The notes under the pieces were generated by a model. The model did no database searches. It saw nothing but the letters and a program-made list of their open reading frames with translations, and was not told the origin of the DNA. From an uncultured Paracoccaceae bacterium (GTDB taxonomy: Bacteria; Pseudomonadota; Alphaproteobacteria; Rhodobacterales; Rhodobacteraceae): 64,000 nt of DNA. Each line of letters starts with the position of its first letter. Within the stretch, counting starts at the first letter, position 1. The stretch spans positions 1 to 64,000 of the forward strand of contig CALLAF010000004.1 in NCBI GenBank assembly GCA_938002605.1, read 5' to 3'. Shown here piece after piece: positions 34,381 to 43,959 of this stretch. The position numbers and the translations under genes were made by a program.

Positions 34381-35751
34381 TCAGTATGCGTATTCGCTAT
34401 AAATCCGTTTCAGATCGCCGTTCCAATCACCATTGTAGTGATCCAGCAATTCGTCGGCCAAGGTTTTTCCCGATTCGATGCTTTCATGAAGCGCATTTAG
34501 AAAATGCGTTTCATCTGGAACTAGGCCACCCGCGCCGGGACGCGAGCGCGCTTTCAACCCGGCCTCTGAAACCGCAACGACTTCGCGGGCGAGGTCATGC
34601 ATGTTTATGCCGTCGACCTGCGCTTGCAGCCCATCCACAGATGCGGCCACACGCAGTGCTTCGCGCTGTTCAGCTGTCCAGTCTTTGCAAATATCCCACG
34701 CCGCATCGAGCGCCGTTTGGTCATAGGTCAACCCGGTCCAAAACGCGGGCAACGCACAAAGACGGCGCCAAGGGCCACCATCCGCACCGCGCATTTCGAT
34801 GAACTGTTTCATGCGCGCTTCGGGGAAAACTGTGGTCAGGTGGTCAGCCCAATCTGACAATTGCGGTTTTTCACCGGGCAGCGCAGGTAATTCGCCTTTC
34901 AAAAAATCACGGAACGACATACCCAGCGCGTCGATGTATTTGCCATCGCGGTAGACAAAATACATCGGCACATCGAGCACCCATTGCACCCAAGCCTCAA
35001 ACCCGAACCCTTCGTCAAAAACGAACGGAATCATGCCCGTCCGCGACGCGTCCAAATCGCGCCAAATCCGCGAACGCCATGATTTGTGGCCGTTAACCTT
35101 GCCCTCAAAAAACGGCGAACTTGCAAAAAGTGCGGCGGCAACAGGCTGCAACGCAACAGCCACACGCATTTTCTTGACCATGTCCGCTTCGGACCCAAAA
35201 TCGAGGTTCACCTGCACCGTACAGGTCCGGCGCATCATCGCCGTGCCCATCGTGCCGACCTTATTCATGTAGGCGTCCATCAGCTTGTAGCGGCCTTTGG
35301 GCATCAACGGCATTTCTGCGTGTGACCATTCGGGGGCCGCGCCCAGACCGATGAATTTCACGCCGATTTCATCCGAGACTGATTTCACCTCGGCCAGATG
35401 GGTGTTCACCTCGTCACAGGTTTGGTGGATTGTCTCAAGCGGGGCACCTGACAGTTCCAACGCGCCGCCCGGTTCTAGGCTGACGTTGGCACCGTCTTTG
35501 GTGAGGCCAATGATATGGCCTTCTTCTTCGACGCGGTTCCAGCCATACCGGGTTTCCAGCCCTTCCAGCACTGCCTTGATAGAGCGTTCCCCATCATAGG
35601 GCAGCGGGCGCAGCGTATCTTGGCAATAGCCGAACTTCTCATGCTCAGTGCCAATGCGCCATTGATCTTTGGGCTTACAGCCGTCGGACAACATCTGCGC
35701 GAGCTGCGCGTGATCTTCGATTGGGCCACCACCGGACTGAGGAATGGACAT
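34381..35751 (-). CDS. gshA: Glutamate-cysteine ligase (plant/alphaproteobacterial type)
   Basis: A 456-residue ligase that makes gamma-glutamylcysteine, the first step of glutathione synthesis. It belongs to the plant-like group found in alphaproteobacteria: IGTEHEKFGY, SLEPGGALELSGAP, MRRTCTVQVNLDF and the C-terminal YAY end are characteristic. The ATG at 35751 gives the standard length; the frame runs open further upstream without a family match. Only the first gene of the pathway is here, gshB is not seen. Nearby glutathione-dependent formaldehyde dehydrogenase (56 kb) would use its product. Confidence 0.94.
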   Translation of the reverse strand: MSIPQSGGGPIEDHAQLAQMLSDGCKPKDQWRIGTEHEKFGYCQDTLRPLPYDGERSIKAVLEGLETRYGWNRVEEEGHIIGLTKDGANVSLEPGGALELSGAPLETIHQTCDEVNTHLAEVKSVSDEIGVKFIGLGAAPEWSHAEMPLMPKGRYKLMDAYMNKVGTMGTAMMRRTCTVQVNLDFGSEADMVKKMRVAVALQPVAAALFASSPFFEGKVNGHKSWRSRIWRDLDASRTGMIPFVFDEGFGFEAWVQWVLDVPMYFVYRDGKYIDALGMSFRDFLKGELPALPGEKPQLSDWADHLTTVFPEARMKQFIEMRGADGGPWRRLCALPAFWTGLTYDQTALDAAWDICKDWTAEQREALRVAASVDGLQAQVDGINMHDLAREVVAVSEAGLKARSRPGAGGLVPDETHFLNALHESIESGKTLADELLDHYNGDWNGDLKRIYSEYAY

Positions 35752-35813
35752 AGGCGCGCTCCGTGCTTGCGATCTATCAGAATTACTATCGGTGACTTGC
35801 TGCAAGCCTGCTG

Positions 35814-36332
35814 TCAATGCAAGAGAGGACGCACACGCGCCCAAATCGTCACGCGCGCATCAGGTGTGCGTGAAAGCACATCTAAAACATCACCTGTTTT
35901 AATTTCAGGCAAAGCGGCAAAGACATCAAACAATGCCTCTGCCCCAGTCGCATTGATCGGAATCGACAGGGTTTGCCCCCCAACGCCAGACAGCACCCAA
36001 TTGGGATCAGGGTGCGCGTTTGGGTCCAGTTCCAGTTTGGTCAGATCAGCCACGTCAATCACACCGCCATCCAACGGCCCGAAATACGACAAGCGCCGTT
36101 CGTTGATCTGCACAACGCCCGACCCAATGCCATCTTGGCGGAACCGGGCGCGCTGAACACCTGCGGCGGTCAGGATGACCCCGCCGACAATCACGACATA
36201 ACCCAACCACTGCACAGCCCCAAATGCCCGCAAGCCCCACCAAAGGCCCAGCGCAATCAGCGCAACACCCGCAAGCGCATCGCGCCAGCGCCAGAGCAAA
36301 GCGCGCACTTCGGGGCGGAAAAAGTCAGACAT
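35814..36332 (-). CDS. Hypothetical two-helix membrane protein
   Basis: A 172-residue protein with two membrane helices at about residues 20-36 and 40-57, then a soluble C-terminal domain of about 110 residues (GVVQINERRLSYFGPLDGG and a beta-rich tail). The domain looks like a small PH-type beta sandwich, but no family is certain. Its ATG at 36332 overlaps the end of the acetyltransferase gene by eight bases, so it is the last gene of the rsmE-GNAT run. Found widely in Rhodobacteraceae as a hypothetical protein. Confidence 0.7.
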   Translation of the reverse strand: MSDFFRPEVRALLWRWRDALAGVALIALGLWWGLRAFGAVQWLGYVVIVGGVILTAAGVQRARFRQDGIGSGVVQINERRLSYFGPLDGGVIDVADLTKLELDPNAHPDPNWVLSGVGGQTLSIPINATGAEALFDVFAALPEIKTGDVLDVLSRTPDARVTIWARVRPLLH

Positions 36333-37164
36333 TAATCACCTGCGGGTCCTTATAAATCACCATTGCAAAGGCACCGATTTTTTCGAAACCAATCGCCTCA
36401 TAGGCGCGTGCGGCAGGATCGCTTGCCGCAAAAAGAATTGCGTCCTTCACACCGTTTTCACGCGCTTCTTTTAGGTGGAGCCCAACAGCCCGCCGCGCAC
36501 CCCCCTGCCCGCGAAATTCATCTGGCGTGAAAACCCCGCCAATTTGTACGACCTGCGGCAATTGCGCATTAAACCCGGTCATGCCAATCGGCTGGTTGCC
36601 AAGGTACAGCACCCGGTGGCTGTCGCGTTGGATATACCCTGCGATTTGTTTTTTCGCGGTCACTTCGGGGCTTTCGCCGGGATAGACCCCTGTTTCATTC
36701 AGATAGGCCACGCGCCACGCCTGCAAAGTATCGCGCGGCGCTTCTCCCAACGGCAGCAACGCATAGCCCGTACAATCTGGCAGCCGTAGGTCCGCCAATT
36801 TCAATTGGTAAAGCGGCTCAATTTCATCGATATCCGCTGATGCTGTCCACCCTAGCGCTAGGCGTAGCGTAGCGACCTGCGCCGCATCACCAAGAATGCC
36901 GGTCAACGCTTGCCCTGCCAAAACAATCCGCAGCTCGCCCCAAGGCATTGTCGGGCATTGCGGAAACGCAAAACCTTCGTCTGTCACAGTCACAACATCG
37001 GTGATTTCTCCAGCGCTCCAACGCACCCAAAACGTCACCGCACGCGGATGCCCGCCGCCCATGCCGTGGTCACGCAGGTTCGACAGCGGAAACATAGACG
37101 TCGCGATGTGTTTGGTCAGAAATGCCTCAATCGCAGGCCGGTCAGCGGCGCTCGCGCGGATCAC
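36325..37164 (-). CDS. GNAT family N-acetyltransferase
   Basis: A 279-residue acetyltransferase. The C-terminal GNAT domain (about residues 190-275) carries QIGGVFTPDEFRGQGGARRAV, where RGQGGA is the acetyl-CoA pyrophosphate loop, and AAYEAIGFEKIG-like residues (AYEAIGFEKIGAF) at the end. The N-terminal half is a less conserved domain. The start is a GTG at 37164 inside GTGA, overlapping the rsmE stop by four bases. Substrate is not readable from sequence; a role on ribosomal or small-molecule amines is possible. Confidence 0.82.
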   Translation of the reverse strand: MIRASAADRPAIEAFLTKHIATSMFPLSNLRDHGMGGGHPRAVTFWVRWSAGEITDVVTVTDEGFAFPQCPTMPWGELRIVLAGQALTGILGDAAQVATLRLALGWTASADIDEIEPLYQLKLADLRLPDCTGYALLPLGEAPRDTLQAWRVAYLNETGVYPGESPEVTAKKQIAGYIQRDSHRVLYLGNQPIGMTGFNAQLPQVVQIGGVFTPDEFRGQGGARRAVGLHLKEARENGVKDAILFAASDPAARAYEAIGFEKIGAFAMVIYKDPQVINV

Positions 37165-37883
37165 CCCCAATCCCCAAGCGTTTGCTGCCAAACGGTCAAT
37201 GCCGCTACTGCCGCGGTGTCGGCACGCAAGATGCGCGGGCCGAGGCTAACGGGGTGGCTATAGGGTAGCGCGTGCAATTTTTCGCGCTCAGCAGGAGAAA
37301 ACCCACCTTCGGGGCCAATCAGAATCGCCCATGGGCCGGGTGTGTCAGGCAACCCAATGGGATCGCCAATCTTGGCTTCGTCACAGAACATCAATTGACG
37401 CTCCGCTGGCCAATCCGCCAATAGCCGATCCAGCTTTTGCAGATCATCCACGGGCGGTACGAATGTGCCTCCGCATTGCTCTGCCGCTTCAACGGCATGG
37501 GCTTGCAATTTGTCCTGCCGGATACGGTTGGCACCTTGGGTGAATTCAGTTTGCGCCGGGATAATCCGGGCGGCCCCCATCTCGACCGCCTTTTCAACGA
37601 TAAAGGCCGTGCGCTCTTTGCGGATCGGCGCGAAGATCAACCATAGGTCAGGCGGAGACTGGAGCGGGCGCGTCTGCGCCGAACACAACAAGATGCCGCC
37701 TTTTTTACCAGCTTTCACGATCCCGGCATCCCATTCGCCATCGCGGTTGTTTATCAACGATAAAACCGTGCCCTCAGCCAGCCGCATCACCCCAAACAGG
37801 TAATGTGCTTGGTCGCGCGACAGCGGAACTGATTGCCCTTCACCCAGCGGGTGATCTACATAAAGTCGAACCTTGGAAGCCAT
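37161..37883 (-). CDS. rsmE: 16S rRNA (uracil-1498-N3)-methyltransferase
   Basis: A 240-residue SPOUT-family methyltransferase that methylates U1498 of 16S rRNA. The N-terminal PUA-like part (about 1-75) is followed by the knotted SPOUT domain with IFAPIRKERTAFIVEKAVEMGA-type residues (KERTAFIVEKAVEMG), the ILIGPEGGFSPAERE cofactor loop and LGPRILRADTA at the end. The ATG at 37883 fits the family; more upstream sequence is the divergent ubiA gene. GNAT and the two-helix protein follow with overlaps. Confidence 0.93.
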   Translation of the reverse strand: MASKVRLYVDHPLGEGQSVPLSRDQAHYLFGVMRLAEGTVLSLINNRDGEWDAGIVKAGKKGGILLCSAQTRPLQSPPDLWLIFAPIRKERTAFIVEKAVEMGAARIIPAQTEFTQGANRIRQDKLQAHAVEAAEQCGGTFVPPVDDLQKLDRLLADWPAERQLMFCDEAKIGDPIGLPDTPGPWAILIGPEGGFSPAEREKLHALPYSHPVSLGPRILRADTAAVAALTVWQQTLGDWG

Positions 37884-37894
37884 AGGGCAAGCAT

Positions 37895-38860
37895 ATGACC
37901 GACGACCGATCAGCGCCAGAGCAAACCGGCACAGTTTCTGATGCTGTTGACGGCAATTGGGTCGACACCTTTGCCCCAGCATTCACGCGCCCGTTTCTTC
38001 GGCTTTCGCGTGCAGATCGCCCGATTGGGACATGGTTGCTTTATATGCCCTGCCTTTGGGGGTTGGGGCTTGCGATGTTGGCAACAGAATCCGCAAGCGC
38101 ACACGATCTATGGACAGCGGTCGGCTGCGGCCTTGGCGCGTTTTTGATGCGTGGCGCGGGGTGTACGTGGAACGATATCACCGACCGCCATATTGACGGC
38201 CAAGTCGCGCGCACGCGGTCGCGGCCGATTCCTGCGGGTCAGGTCACCGTGCGCGGCGCGCTCTTTTGGATGGTCGCACAGATGGCAATCTCTTTTGTGA
38301 TTCTACTGACCTTCAATTGGGCGGCAATCGCACTTGGCGTTATCGCGCTTGTGCCTGTCGCGATTTACCCCTTTGCCAAACGGTTCACATGGTGGCCACA
38401 GGTCTTTCTTGGCCTTGCGTTTAACTGGGGGGCTTTACTGGCTTGGGCTGCGCACACGGGCAGCATCGGACCTGTGCCGGTGATCCTTTACCTCGCTGGG
38501 ATAGCTTGGACCCTGTTTTATGACACGATCTATGCGCATCAAGATACCGAAGACGACGCGCTGATTGGCGTCAAATCAACTGCACGTCTGTTTGGGGATC
38601 AATCGCGCCAATGGTTGCGCCTGTTCTTGACGATCACAATTTTACTGTTTGGGGCAGCCGTTGTGCTTGCTTGCATGGATCGCAGCATTTTGTCGCTTGT
38701 GATCGCGCTTGGCGGTCCTTGGGCGCTGGGGTGGCACCTAACGTGGCAGCTCGCGCGTTTCGATCCTGACGACAATGATGGATTAGTTCGGCTTTTCAGG
38801 TCAAATAGAAACGCTGGTTTGATTGTTCTGCCATTTTTCGCCTTAGCGATGTTCGTGTGA
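37895..38860 (+). CDS. ubiA: 4-hydroxybenzoate octaprenyltransferase (UbiA)
   Basis: A 321-residue membrane prenyltransferase with about eight helices that attaches a polyprenyl tail to 4-hydroxybenzoate in ubiquinone synthesis. The first aspartate-rich motif is NDITDRHID near residue 96 and the second is YDTIYAHQDTEDD near 215; both bind magnesium-diphosphate. The block LRLSRADRPIGTWLLYMPCLWGL is the family N-terminal signature. The start lies 12 bases from the divergent rsmE start, so the two share a very short promoter region. Confidence 0.95.
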   Translation: MTDDRSAPEQTGTVSDAVDGNWVDTFAPAFTRPFLRLSRADRPIGTWLLYMPCLWGLGLAMLATESASAHDLWTAVGCGLGAFLMRGAGCTWNDITDRHIDGQVARTRSRPIPAGQVTVRGALFWMVAQMAISFVILLTFNWAAIALGVIALVPVAIYPFAKRFTWWPQVFLGLAFNWGALLAWAAHTGSIGPVPVILYLAGIAWTLFYDTIYAHQDTEDDALIGVKSTARLFGDQSRQWLRLFLTITILLFGAAVVLACMDRSILSLVIALGGPWALGWHLTWQLARFDPDDNDGLVRLFRSNRNAGLIVLPFFALAMFV

Positions 38861-38916
38861 TTGATCACCGACGCAGCTAGCCCTATGCAGGGCATCACTC
38901 AACAAAGCGGACACCT

Positions 38917-40869
38917 ATGCGCCTTTCAGCAATTTTCATACGTTTGATCGTTTTTGCCATCGCTGGCTACGTTGCCTATGTCGCGGCAGAATTGACGGTT
39001 ACAACTGTCGAAGAACGTTCGGTCGAAGGTGTGCAAATCACGCTTGAAGATCGCGGTTACGGATGGGCTACCGTGCAGGGGGATGGGCTTCAGGTTATTC
39101 TTGAAGGCGAGGCCCCAACCGAAGCTGAACGGTTCCGCGCAATTTCTGCATCTGGCGCGATCGTCGATGCCGCACGCGTTATCGACAACATGTCCGTTGC
39201 CGCATCCGAACAGATCGTCGCACCGACCTTTGCAATCGAAATCTTACGCAACGACAGCGGTGTCTCACTGATAGGGTTGATCCCGGCCACAACAGATCGC
39301 GAAACACTGAACGCGCGTATCCGCAATATCGCCGACGGATTGCCTGTTGTTGATTTACTTGAAGCAGCCGACTATCCAACCCCCGAAACATGGCGCCCAG
39401 CGTTGAACTACAGTCTGCGCGCGCTGCAAATGCTGCCAAGATCCAAGATATCAATCGACGCGGATCGGGTTATCGTGAATGCCATTTCTGACAGTCCCGA
39501 AGAAAAGCATCGGCTTGAAGTCGCGTTAGGGCGCAACACGCCGCCCGACATCGATTTGACTATCGACATCAGCGCGCCACGCCCGGTTATTTCACCGTTT
39601 ACGGTACGCTTTGGGATCGATCGCGACGGGCCAATGTTCGACGCCTGCGCCGCCGATACAAGCGAGGCCGTGGGCAGAATTATCGCCGCCGCAACCGAGG
39701 TCGGTTATACAGGGCAGCTGAATTGTACTTTGGCGCTTGGCGCACCGTCACGAAGCTGGGGGCGCGCCGTTGCGCTTGCGATCACAGCGGTCGGTGATTT
39801 GGGCGGAGGGACAGTAACAATTGCGGACACCGATGTGACCTTGCTGGCCCCAATGGGCACCGATCCACGCCTATTCGACGATGTCGTGGGCACGCTTGAA
39901 AACAACCTACCTGATGGTTTCGCCGTCACCGCCGAATTGCCTGTGGCCCCAGAGGCAAGCCCCGAAGGCCCGCCGCGATTCACCGCGACCCTTAGCCCCG
40001 AAGGGCAGGTCCAATTGCGTGGCCGTATCCCAGATGAGCTGACCAATACCGTCGCCAAAAACTTTGCCATCGCAAAGTTTGGCCAAGACAATATCACCAT
40101 GGGTACACGCGTGGTTGACGGATTGCCCAACGGATGGTCGGTGCGCGTTCTTGCCGGGATCGAAGCGCTCTCAGAGCTGTCAAACGGCGTTGTGGTGGTT
40201 GAACCCAATACAATGGAAGTCCGCGGCAACACTGGCAATGAAGTCGCAAGTGCCGATATATCGCGGCTGTTAATCGAAAAGCTGGGACAAACCGCCGATT
40301 TCGATATCGATGTCACCTACGTCAAGCAGCTTGATCCAATTGCCAGCCTACCAAGCCCCGAAGAATGCATCGCCCAAATTCTGTCAGTGACAGAAGATCG
40401 CAAGATCACCTTTGATCCAAGTTCGGCGGATATTTCTGCAGCGGCGGTGCCGCTGATCGATGACATTGCAGATATCCTTAAAAAATGTGGTGATCTGCGT
40501 ATTCAGGTCGCAGGTTATACCGACAGCCAAGGCCGCGAAGAAATGAACCAGCAGTTATCGCAACGCCGTGCTGATGCGGTTCTCACAGCGCTGCGCGCGC
40601 GCCGCGTCCCTGTGTCCACGTTCGAATCGGTCGGTTTCGGCGAAGAAAGCCCAATCGCCGACAATGAAACCGAAGAAGGCCGCGAGGCAAACCGCCGGAT
40701 CGAATTTAGCTTGATCGTCCCTGAACCGATCCCCGAAGAAGAAACAACGCTTGAAGCGATTGCAGAAGAAAACATTCTGCCACAAACCGAAGAAGACGCA
40801 CCCGAGGCCGAGGAAACGCCTACCGAGGAAGCGCCCGCAGAAGAAACAGAAGGCACCACAAATGAATAG
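38917..40869 (+). CDS. OmpA-family protein with an N-terminal membrane anchor
   Basis: A 650-residue protein. A hydrophobic segment at residues 5-24 is a signal or anchor. A long periplasmic region (about 30-480) has repeated alpha/beta segments that look like BON-type domains, and the C-terminal OmpA peptidoglycan-binding domain (about 490-595) shows ITFDPSSADIS, GYTDSQGREEMNQQLSQRRA and GEESPIADNETEEGREANRR. A glutamate-rich tail follows. It probably anchors the envelope to peptidoglycan. The last bases overlap the ATG of a coiled-coil gene, so they act together. Upstream ubiA ends 56 bases before. Confidence 0.85.
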   Translation: MRLSAIFIRLIVFAIAGYVAYVAAELTVTTVEERSVEGVQITLEDRGYGWATVQGDGLQVILEGEAPTEAERFRAISASGAIVDAARVIDNMSVAASEQIVAPTFAIEILRNDSGVSLIGLIPATTDRETLNARIRNIADGLPVVDLLEAADYPTPETWRPALNYSLRALQMLPRSKISIDADRVIVNAISDSPEEKHRLEVALGRNTPPDIDLTIDISAPRPVISPFTVRFGIDRDGPMFDACAADTSEAVGRIIAAATEVGYTGQLNCTLALGAPSRSWGRAVALAITAVGDLGGGTVTIADTDVTLLAPMGTDPRLFDDVVGTLENNLPDGFAVTAELPVAPEASPEGPPRFTATLSPEGQVQLRGRIPDELTNTVAKNFAIAKFGQDNITMGTRVVDGLPNGWSVRVLAGIEALSELSNGVVVVEPNTMEVRGNTGNEVASADISRLLIEKLGQTADFDIDVTYVKQLDPIASLPSPEECIAQILSVTEDRKITFDPSSADISAAAVPLIDDIADILKKCGDLRIQVAGYTDSQGREEMNQQLSQRRADAVLTALRARRVPVSTFESVGFGEESPIADNETEEGREANRRIEFSLIVPEPIPEEETTLEAIAEENILPQTEEDAPEAEETPTEEAPAEETEGTTNE

Positions 40870-41194
40870 ATCTGAATTCATCATCGCCACTGCAGGCATC
40901 TTGTTTGTCGCCTTTTGTCTTGGCTGGTTTGCAAGTTGGCTGGTCAATCGGTTTACCCGCGTCACAAAATCCGAAATTGGCGAATTGGACAAAATGGCCC
41001 AAGCCCTGCACGAGGCCGAAGAAACCCGCGACCAAGCAATCACCTATTTGCAGCAGCGCGAGGCAGAAATGACCAATCAGCTTGCGCAAACCGAAGCTGA
41101 ATTGCGCGCAGCGATGGATGGTTTGCGCGAGGCCCGGCGCGAAGCCGAAGAACTACGCGCCTATGTTGAACGCCAAAACAGCGGTGAGGCCTAA
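40862..41194 (+). CDS. Membrane-anchored coiled-coil protein, partner of the OmpA-type gene
   Basis: A 110-residue protein: a membrane helix at about residues 6-28 (FIIATAGILFVAFCLGWFA), then a long coiled coil from 45 to 105 made of heptads with Glu and Gln (DKMAQALHEAEETRDQAI, QLAQTEAELRAAMDGLREA). The start ATG lies inside the last codons of the upstream OmpA gene (eight-base overlap). Function unknown; the same pair is common in Rhodobacteraceae. Its stop is four bases inside the convergent Sua5 gene. Confidence 0.8.
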   Translation: MNRSEFIIATAGILFVAFCLGWFASWLVNRFTRVTKSEIGELDKMAQALHEAEETRDQAITYLQQREAEMTNQLAQTEAELRAAMDGLREARREAEELRAYVERQNSGEA

Positions 41195-42141
41195 TCGCGC
41201 GGGGCGGCGGCGCGTTTTAAACGGTCATTGATCGCACGCCCAAGCCCTTGATCCGGAATTGGCGACACCGCAATCCGCATAGCCCCCATTGCGTCTAGCT
41301 GGTGCAAGTAGTCAAATAGATGCGCTGCGGCCTCGGTTAAATCGCCGCTTGGCGATAGGTTTAGCGCGGCATCAACTGCACCAAACCCCAAAAGCGTCTC
41401 GTCTGGGTCGATCTGCTGCGCGTTCAGCCGCACCTGCCCTTTGGGCGCGTAATGCGACGCAAGCTGCCCAGGCGATTGTGGCGTAGCGGGATCGTCGGGC
41501 ATGGCGATGGTCTGCCCAAGGCAGGCACTAATCGCTTCGGAAGGGATGCCTCCAGCGCGCAGGATTGCAGGGGTATCAACACAGCTCACAATCGTCGATT
41601 CGACGCCAACCCCACATGGCCCGCCGTCGATTACCGCATCTATTTTACCGCCCAATCCGGCGATCACATGATCTGCATTTGTCGGGCTAATTCGGCCTGA
41701 CGGATTGGCAGACGGGGCGGCAACTGGGCCATCAAATTTTCCGAGCAAGTCCCGCGCCAACTTATGATCCGGCACGCGAACCGCCAATGTTTCAAGCCCT
41801 GCCGTAACAAGTTTGGAAATGCCCGCGGCCTGCCGCAAGGGAAGCACTAAGGTCATCGCACCCGGCCAAAACGCAGCGGCCAAAGCGCGTGCATTATCAT
41901 TAAACACACAGTATTCTTCAGCCGTGGCAAGGTCGGGCAGATGCACAATCAACGGATTGAAGCTTGGACGCCCCTTGGCCGCGTATATCCCCGCAACCGC
42001 CGTATCATTACGCGCATCCGCCCCCAACCCATAGACAGTTTCAGTCCCAAATGCGACAAGTCCACCCGCGCGCAAGATTCCAGCGGCTGTTGTCAAACCA
42101 GCGGTATCTGGCGCAAGTATTTGCATCGGCGTGTTGGTCAT
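41191..42141 (-). CDS. L-threonylcarbamoyladenylate synthase (Sua5 type)
   Basis: A 316-residue enzyme that makes threonylcarbamoyl-AMP for the t6A37 modification of tRNAs that read ANN codons. The YrdC domain fills residues 10-200 (FGTETVYGLGADARND, KGRPSFNPLIVHL, ANPSGRISPT) and a C-terminal Sua5 domain follows (about 235-316), which distinguishes it from the short TsaC form. The first ATG at 42141 is right at the domain start. It is convergent with the coiled-coil gene and divergent from the acyl-CoA dehydrogenase gene. Confidence 0.93.
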   Translation of the reverse strand: MTNTPMQILAPDTAGLTTAAGILRAGGLVAFGTETVYGLGADARNDTAVAGIYAAKGRPSFNPLIVHLPDLATAEEYCVFNDNARALAAAFWPGAMTLVLPLRQAAGISKLVTAGLETLAVRVPDHKLARDLLGKFDGPVAAPSANPSGRISPTNADHVIAGLGGKIDAVIDGGPCGVGVESTIVSCVDTPAILRAGGIPSEAISACLGQTIAMPDDPATPQSPGQLASHYAPKGQVRLNAQQIDPDETLLGFGAVDAALNLSPSGDLTEAAAHLFDYLHQLDAMGAMRIAVSPIPDQGLGRAINDRLKRAAAPRD

Positions 42142-42255
42142 GACGTGGCGTTTCAGTTGCTGAGGATGGCGGTGCAGTTAGGGTGAACAAGATTTATTGA
42201 TGCATAGCTGTGGCGCCTGCCTTTGCCAAGCAGCAGCACAGACTGGAGAGTACCA

Positions 42256-43959
42256 ATGCCATATCGCGCCCCTGTCAGCGATTTTCAATTCTTGATGGAT
42301 CACATCATCGGATTTGACGAGGTAGCCAAGACCGACCGGTTTTCTGAAAGCACCCCAGATATGGTTGATGCGATCCTGACCGAAGCCGCAAAGATGTGTG
42401 AAGAAGTCATCGCACCGTTGAACCGCGCGGGCGATTTGCATCCCGCTACGCTCGAAAATGGTGTGGTGCGCACGTCACCGGGATTCGCCGATGGTTACCG
42501 CGCAATCACAGAGGGCGGCTGGGTCGGCATGTCTGCTTCGCCCGATGTGGGGGGCATGGGCCTGCCGATGACATTGACCACAGCAGTTAACGATATGATG
42601 TCGTCATCTTGTCTGTCTTTGCAATTGAACCCGCTGATGTCGCAGGGTCAGATCGAAGCCTTAGAACACCACGCCTCGGACGCCATCAAAGAGCTGTATA
42701 TCCCCAAGATGATGTCTGGCGAATGGTGCGGCACGATGAACCTGACCGAACCGCAAGCTGGATCCGACGTTGGCGCACTGCGTAGCAAGGCCGAACCAAA
42801 CGGCGATGGGTCCTTTGCGATTTCTGGGCAGAAAATCTATATCACTTGGGGCGACAATGATTTCACCCAAAATGTCTGCCACCTCGTATTGGCCCGCCTG
42901 CCTGACGGCGTGCCCGGCACTAAAGGCATTAGCCTGTTCATGGTCCCCAAGTTCATTCCAGATGCGGATGGCAACCCCGGCAAACGTAATAGCCTGAAAG
43001 TTGTAAGCCTTGAGCATAAGCTTGGCCTGCATGGGTCGCCTACCGCTGTCATGGAATATGACGGTGCGACAGGCTGGCTTGTCGGCCCTGAACATGGCGG
43101 CATGGCGGCAATGTTCACGATGATGAATAACGCACGTCTGGGTGTTGGCGTTCAGGGGATCGGCATTGCCGAAGCCGCCTATCAACATGCACTAGATTAC
43201 GCCCAAGAGCGGACCCAAGGCAAAGCAGGCGGATCAGGCACAATCATTGAGCACGCTGATGTTCGCCGGATGTTAGCCACGATGAAAGCCGAAACTTACA
43301 CCGCACGTGCAATTGCGCTGATGAACGCGGTTGCGATTGATATGGCCACAGCCACAGATGATGCGGGCTGGAAAGCGCGCGCAGCATTTTTGACCCCGAT
43401 CACCAAGGCCTTTGGCACCGATATTGGAATTGAAACCGCCAACACAGGTATCCAAGTACACGGCGGCATGGGCTTTATCGAAGAAACGGGTGCTGCCCAA
43501 TTCGCCCGCGACGTGCGCGTGACGGCAATCTACGAAGGCACCAACGGCATCCAAGCCATGGACCTTGTTGCCCGCAAATTGATGGACGGCGGCGAGGCCG
43601 CGTTCCGTCTGCTCGAAGAAATCGAACAAGGCGCCGAAGCTGCCAAAGCAGCACATCCCGAATTGGCCGAAGCTGTCTGGCAATCCGCTGAAACCCTGCG
43701 CGAAGCAACTGAATGGCTTGTTGCGCAATCCGATCTGAACCAACGCTTTGCAGGCGCGGTCCCTTACCTGCGGGCGTTTGCGCGCGTATTGGGTGGGCAT
43801 GTTCACCTTGCGTCGGCAATCGCCGGGGATACGTCACGTGTGAAACTGGCAAGCTTCTACATCAAGCGGTTACTGCCAGAACATGTTGGGCTGCTCGCGC
43901 ATGTGCGCGAAGGCGCAGATGGCTTGCTGACCATTACGGCTGATGATCTCGTCGCCTGA
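42256..43959 (+). CDS. Acyl-CoA dehydrogenase of the long (DmdC-like) type
   Basis: A 567-residue flavoprotein of the acyl-CoA dehydrogenase superfamily with the extra N-terminal and C-terminal segments of the DmdC-like group (start MPYRAPVSDFQFLMDHI). FAD and substrate motifs are CGTMNLTEPQAGSDVGALRS, ISGQKIYITWGDND and GVGVQGIGIAEAAYQHALDYAQERTQG-like (IGIAEAAYQHALDYAQERTQ). DmdC itself dehydrogenates 3-methylmercaptopropionyl-CoA in DMSP degradation; other relatives act on ordinary acyl-CoAs. Which applies here is not certain. The next gene overlaps it by 17 bases, so the two are one operon. The ATG at 42256 is family-typical. Confidence 0.85.
   Translation: MPYRAPVSDFQFLMDHIIGFDEVAKTDRFSESTPDMVDAILTEAAKMCEEVIAPLNRAGDLHPATLENGVVRTSPGFADGYRAITEGGWVGMSASPDVGGMGLPMTLTTAVNDMMSSSCLSLQLNPLMSQGQIEALEHHASDAIKELYIPKMMSGEWCGTMNLTEPQAGSDVGALRSKAEPNGDGSFAISGQKIYITWGDNDFTQNVCHLVLARLPDGVPGTKGISLFMVPKFIPDADGNPGKRNSLKVVSLEHKLGLHGSPTAVMEYDGATGWLVGPEHGGMAAMFTMMNNARLGVGVQGIGIAEAAYQHALDYAQERTQGKAGGSGTIIEHADVRRMLATMKAETYTARAIALMNAVAIDMATATDDAGWKARAAFLTPITKAFGTDIGIETANTGIQVHGGMGFIEETGAAQFARDVRVTAIYEGTNGIQAMDLVARKLMDGGEAAFRLLEEIEQGAEAAKAAHPELAEAVWQSAETLREATEWLVAQSDLNQRFAGAVPYLRAFARVLGGHVHLASAIAGDTSRVKLASFYIKRLLPEHVGLLAHVREGADGLLTITADDLVA

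Noticed and set aside
34374-34802. Plus-strand open frame at the end of gshA
   Set aside because: It is antisense to gshA with low-complexity Arg/His-rich translation and no homologue.
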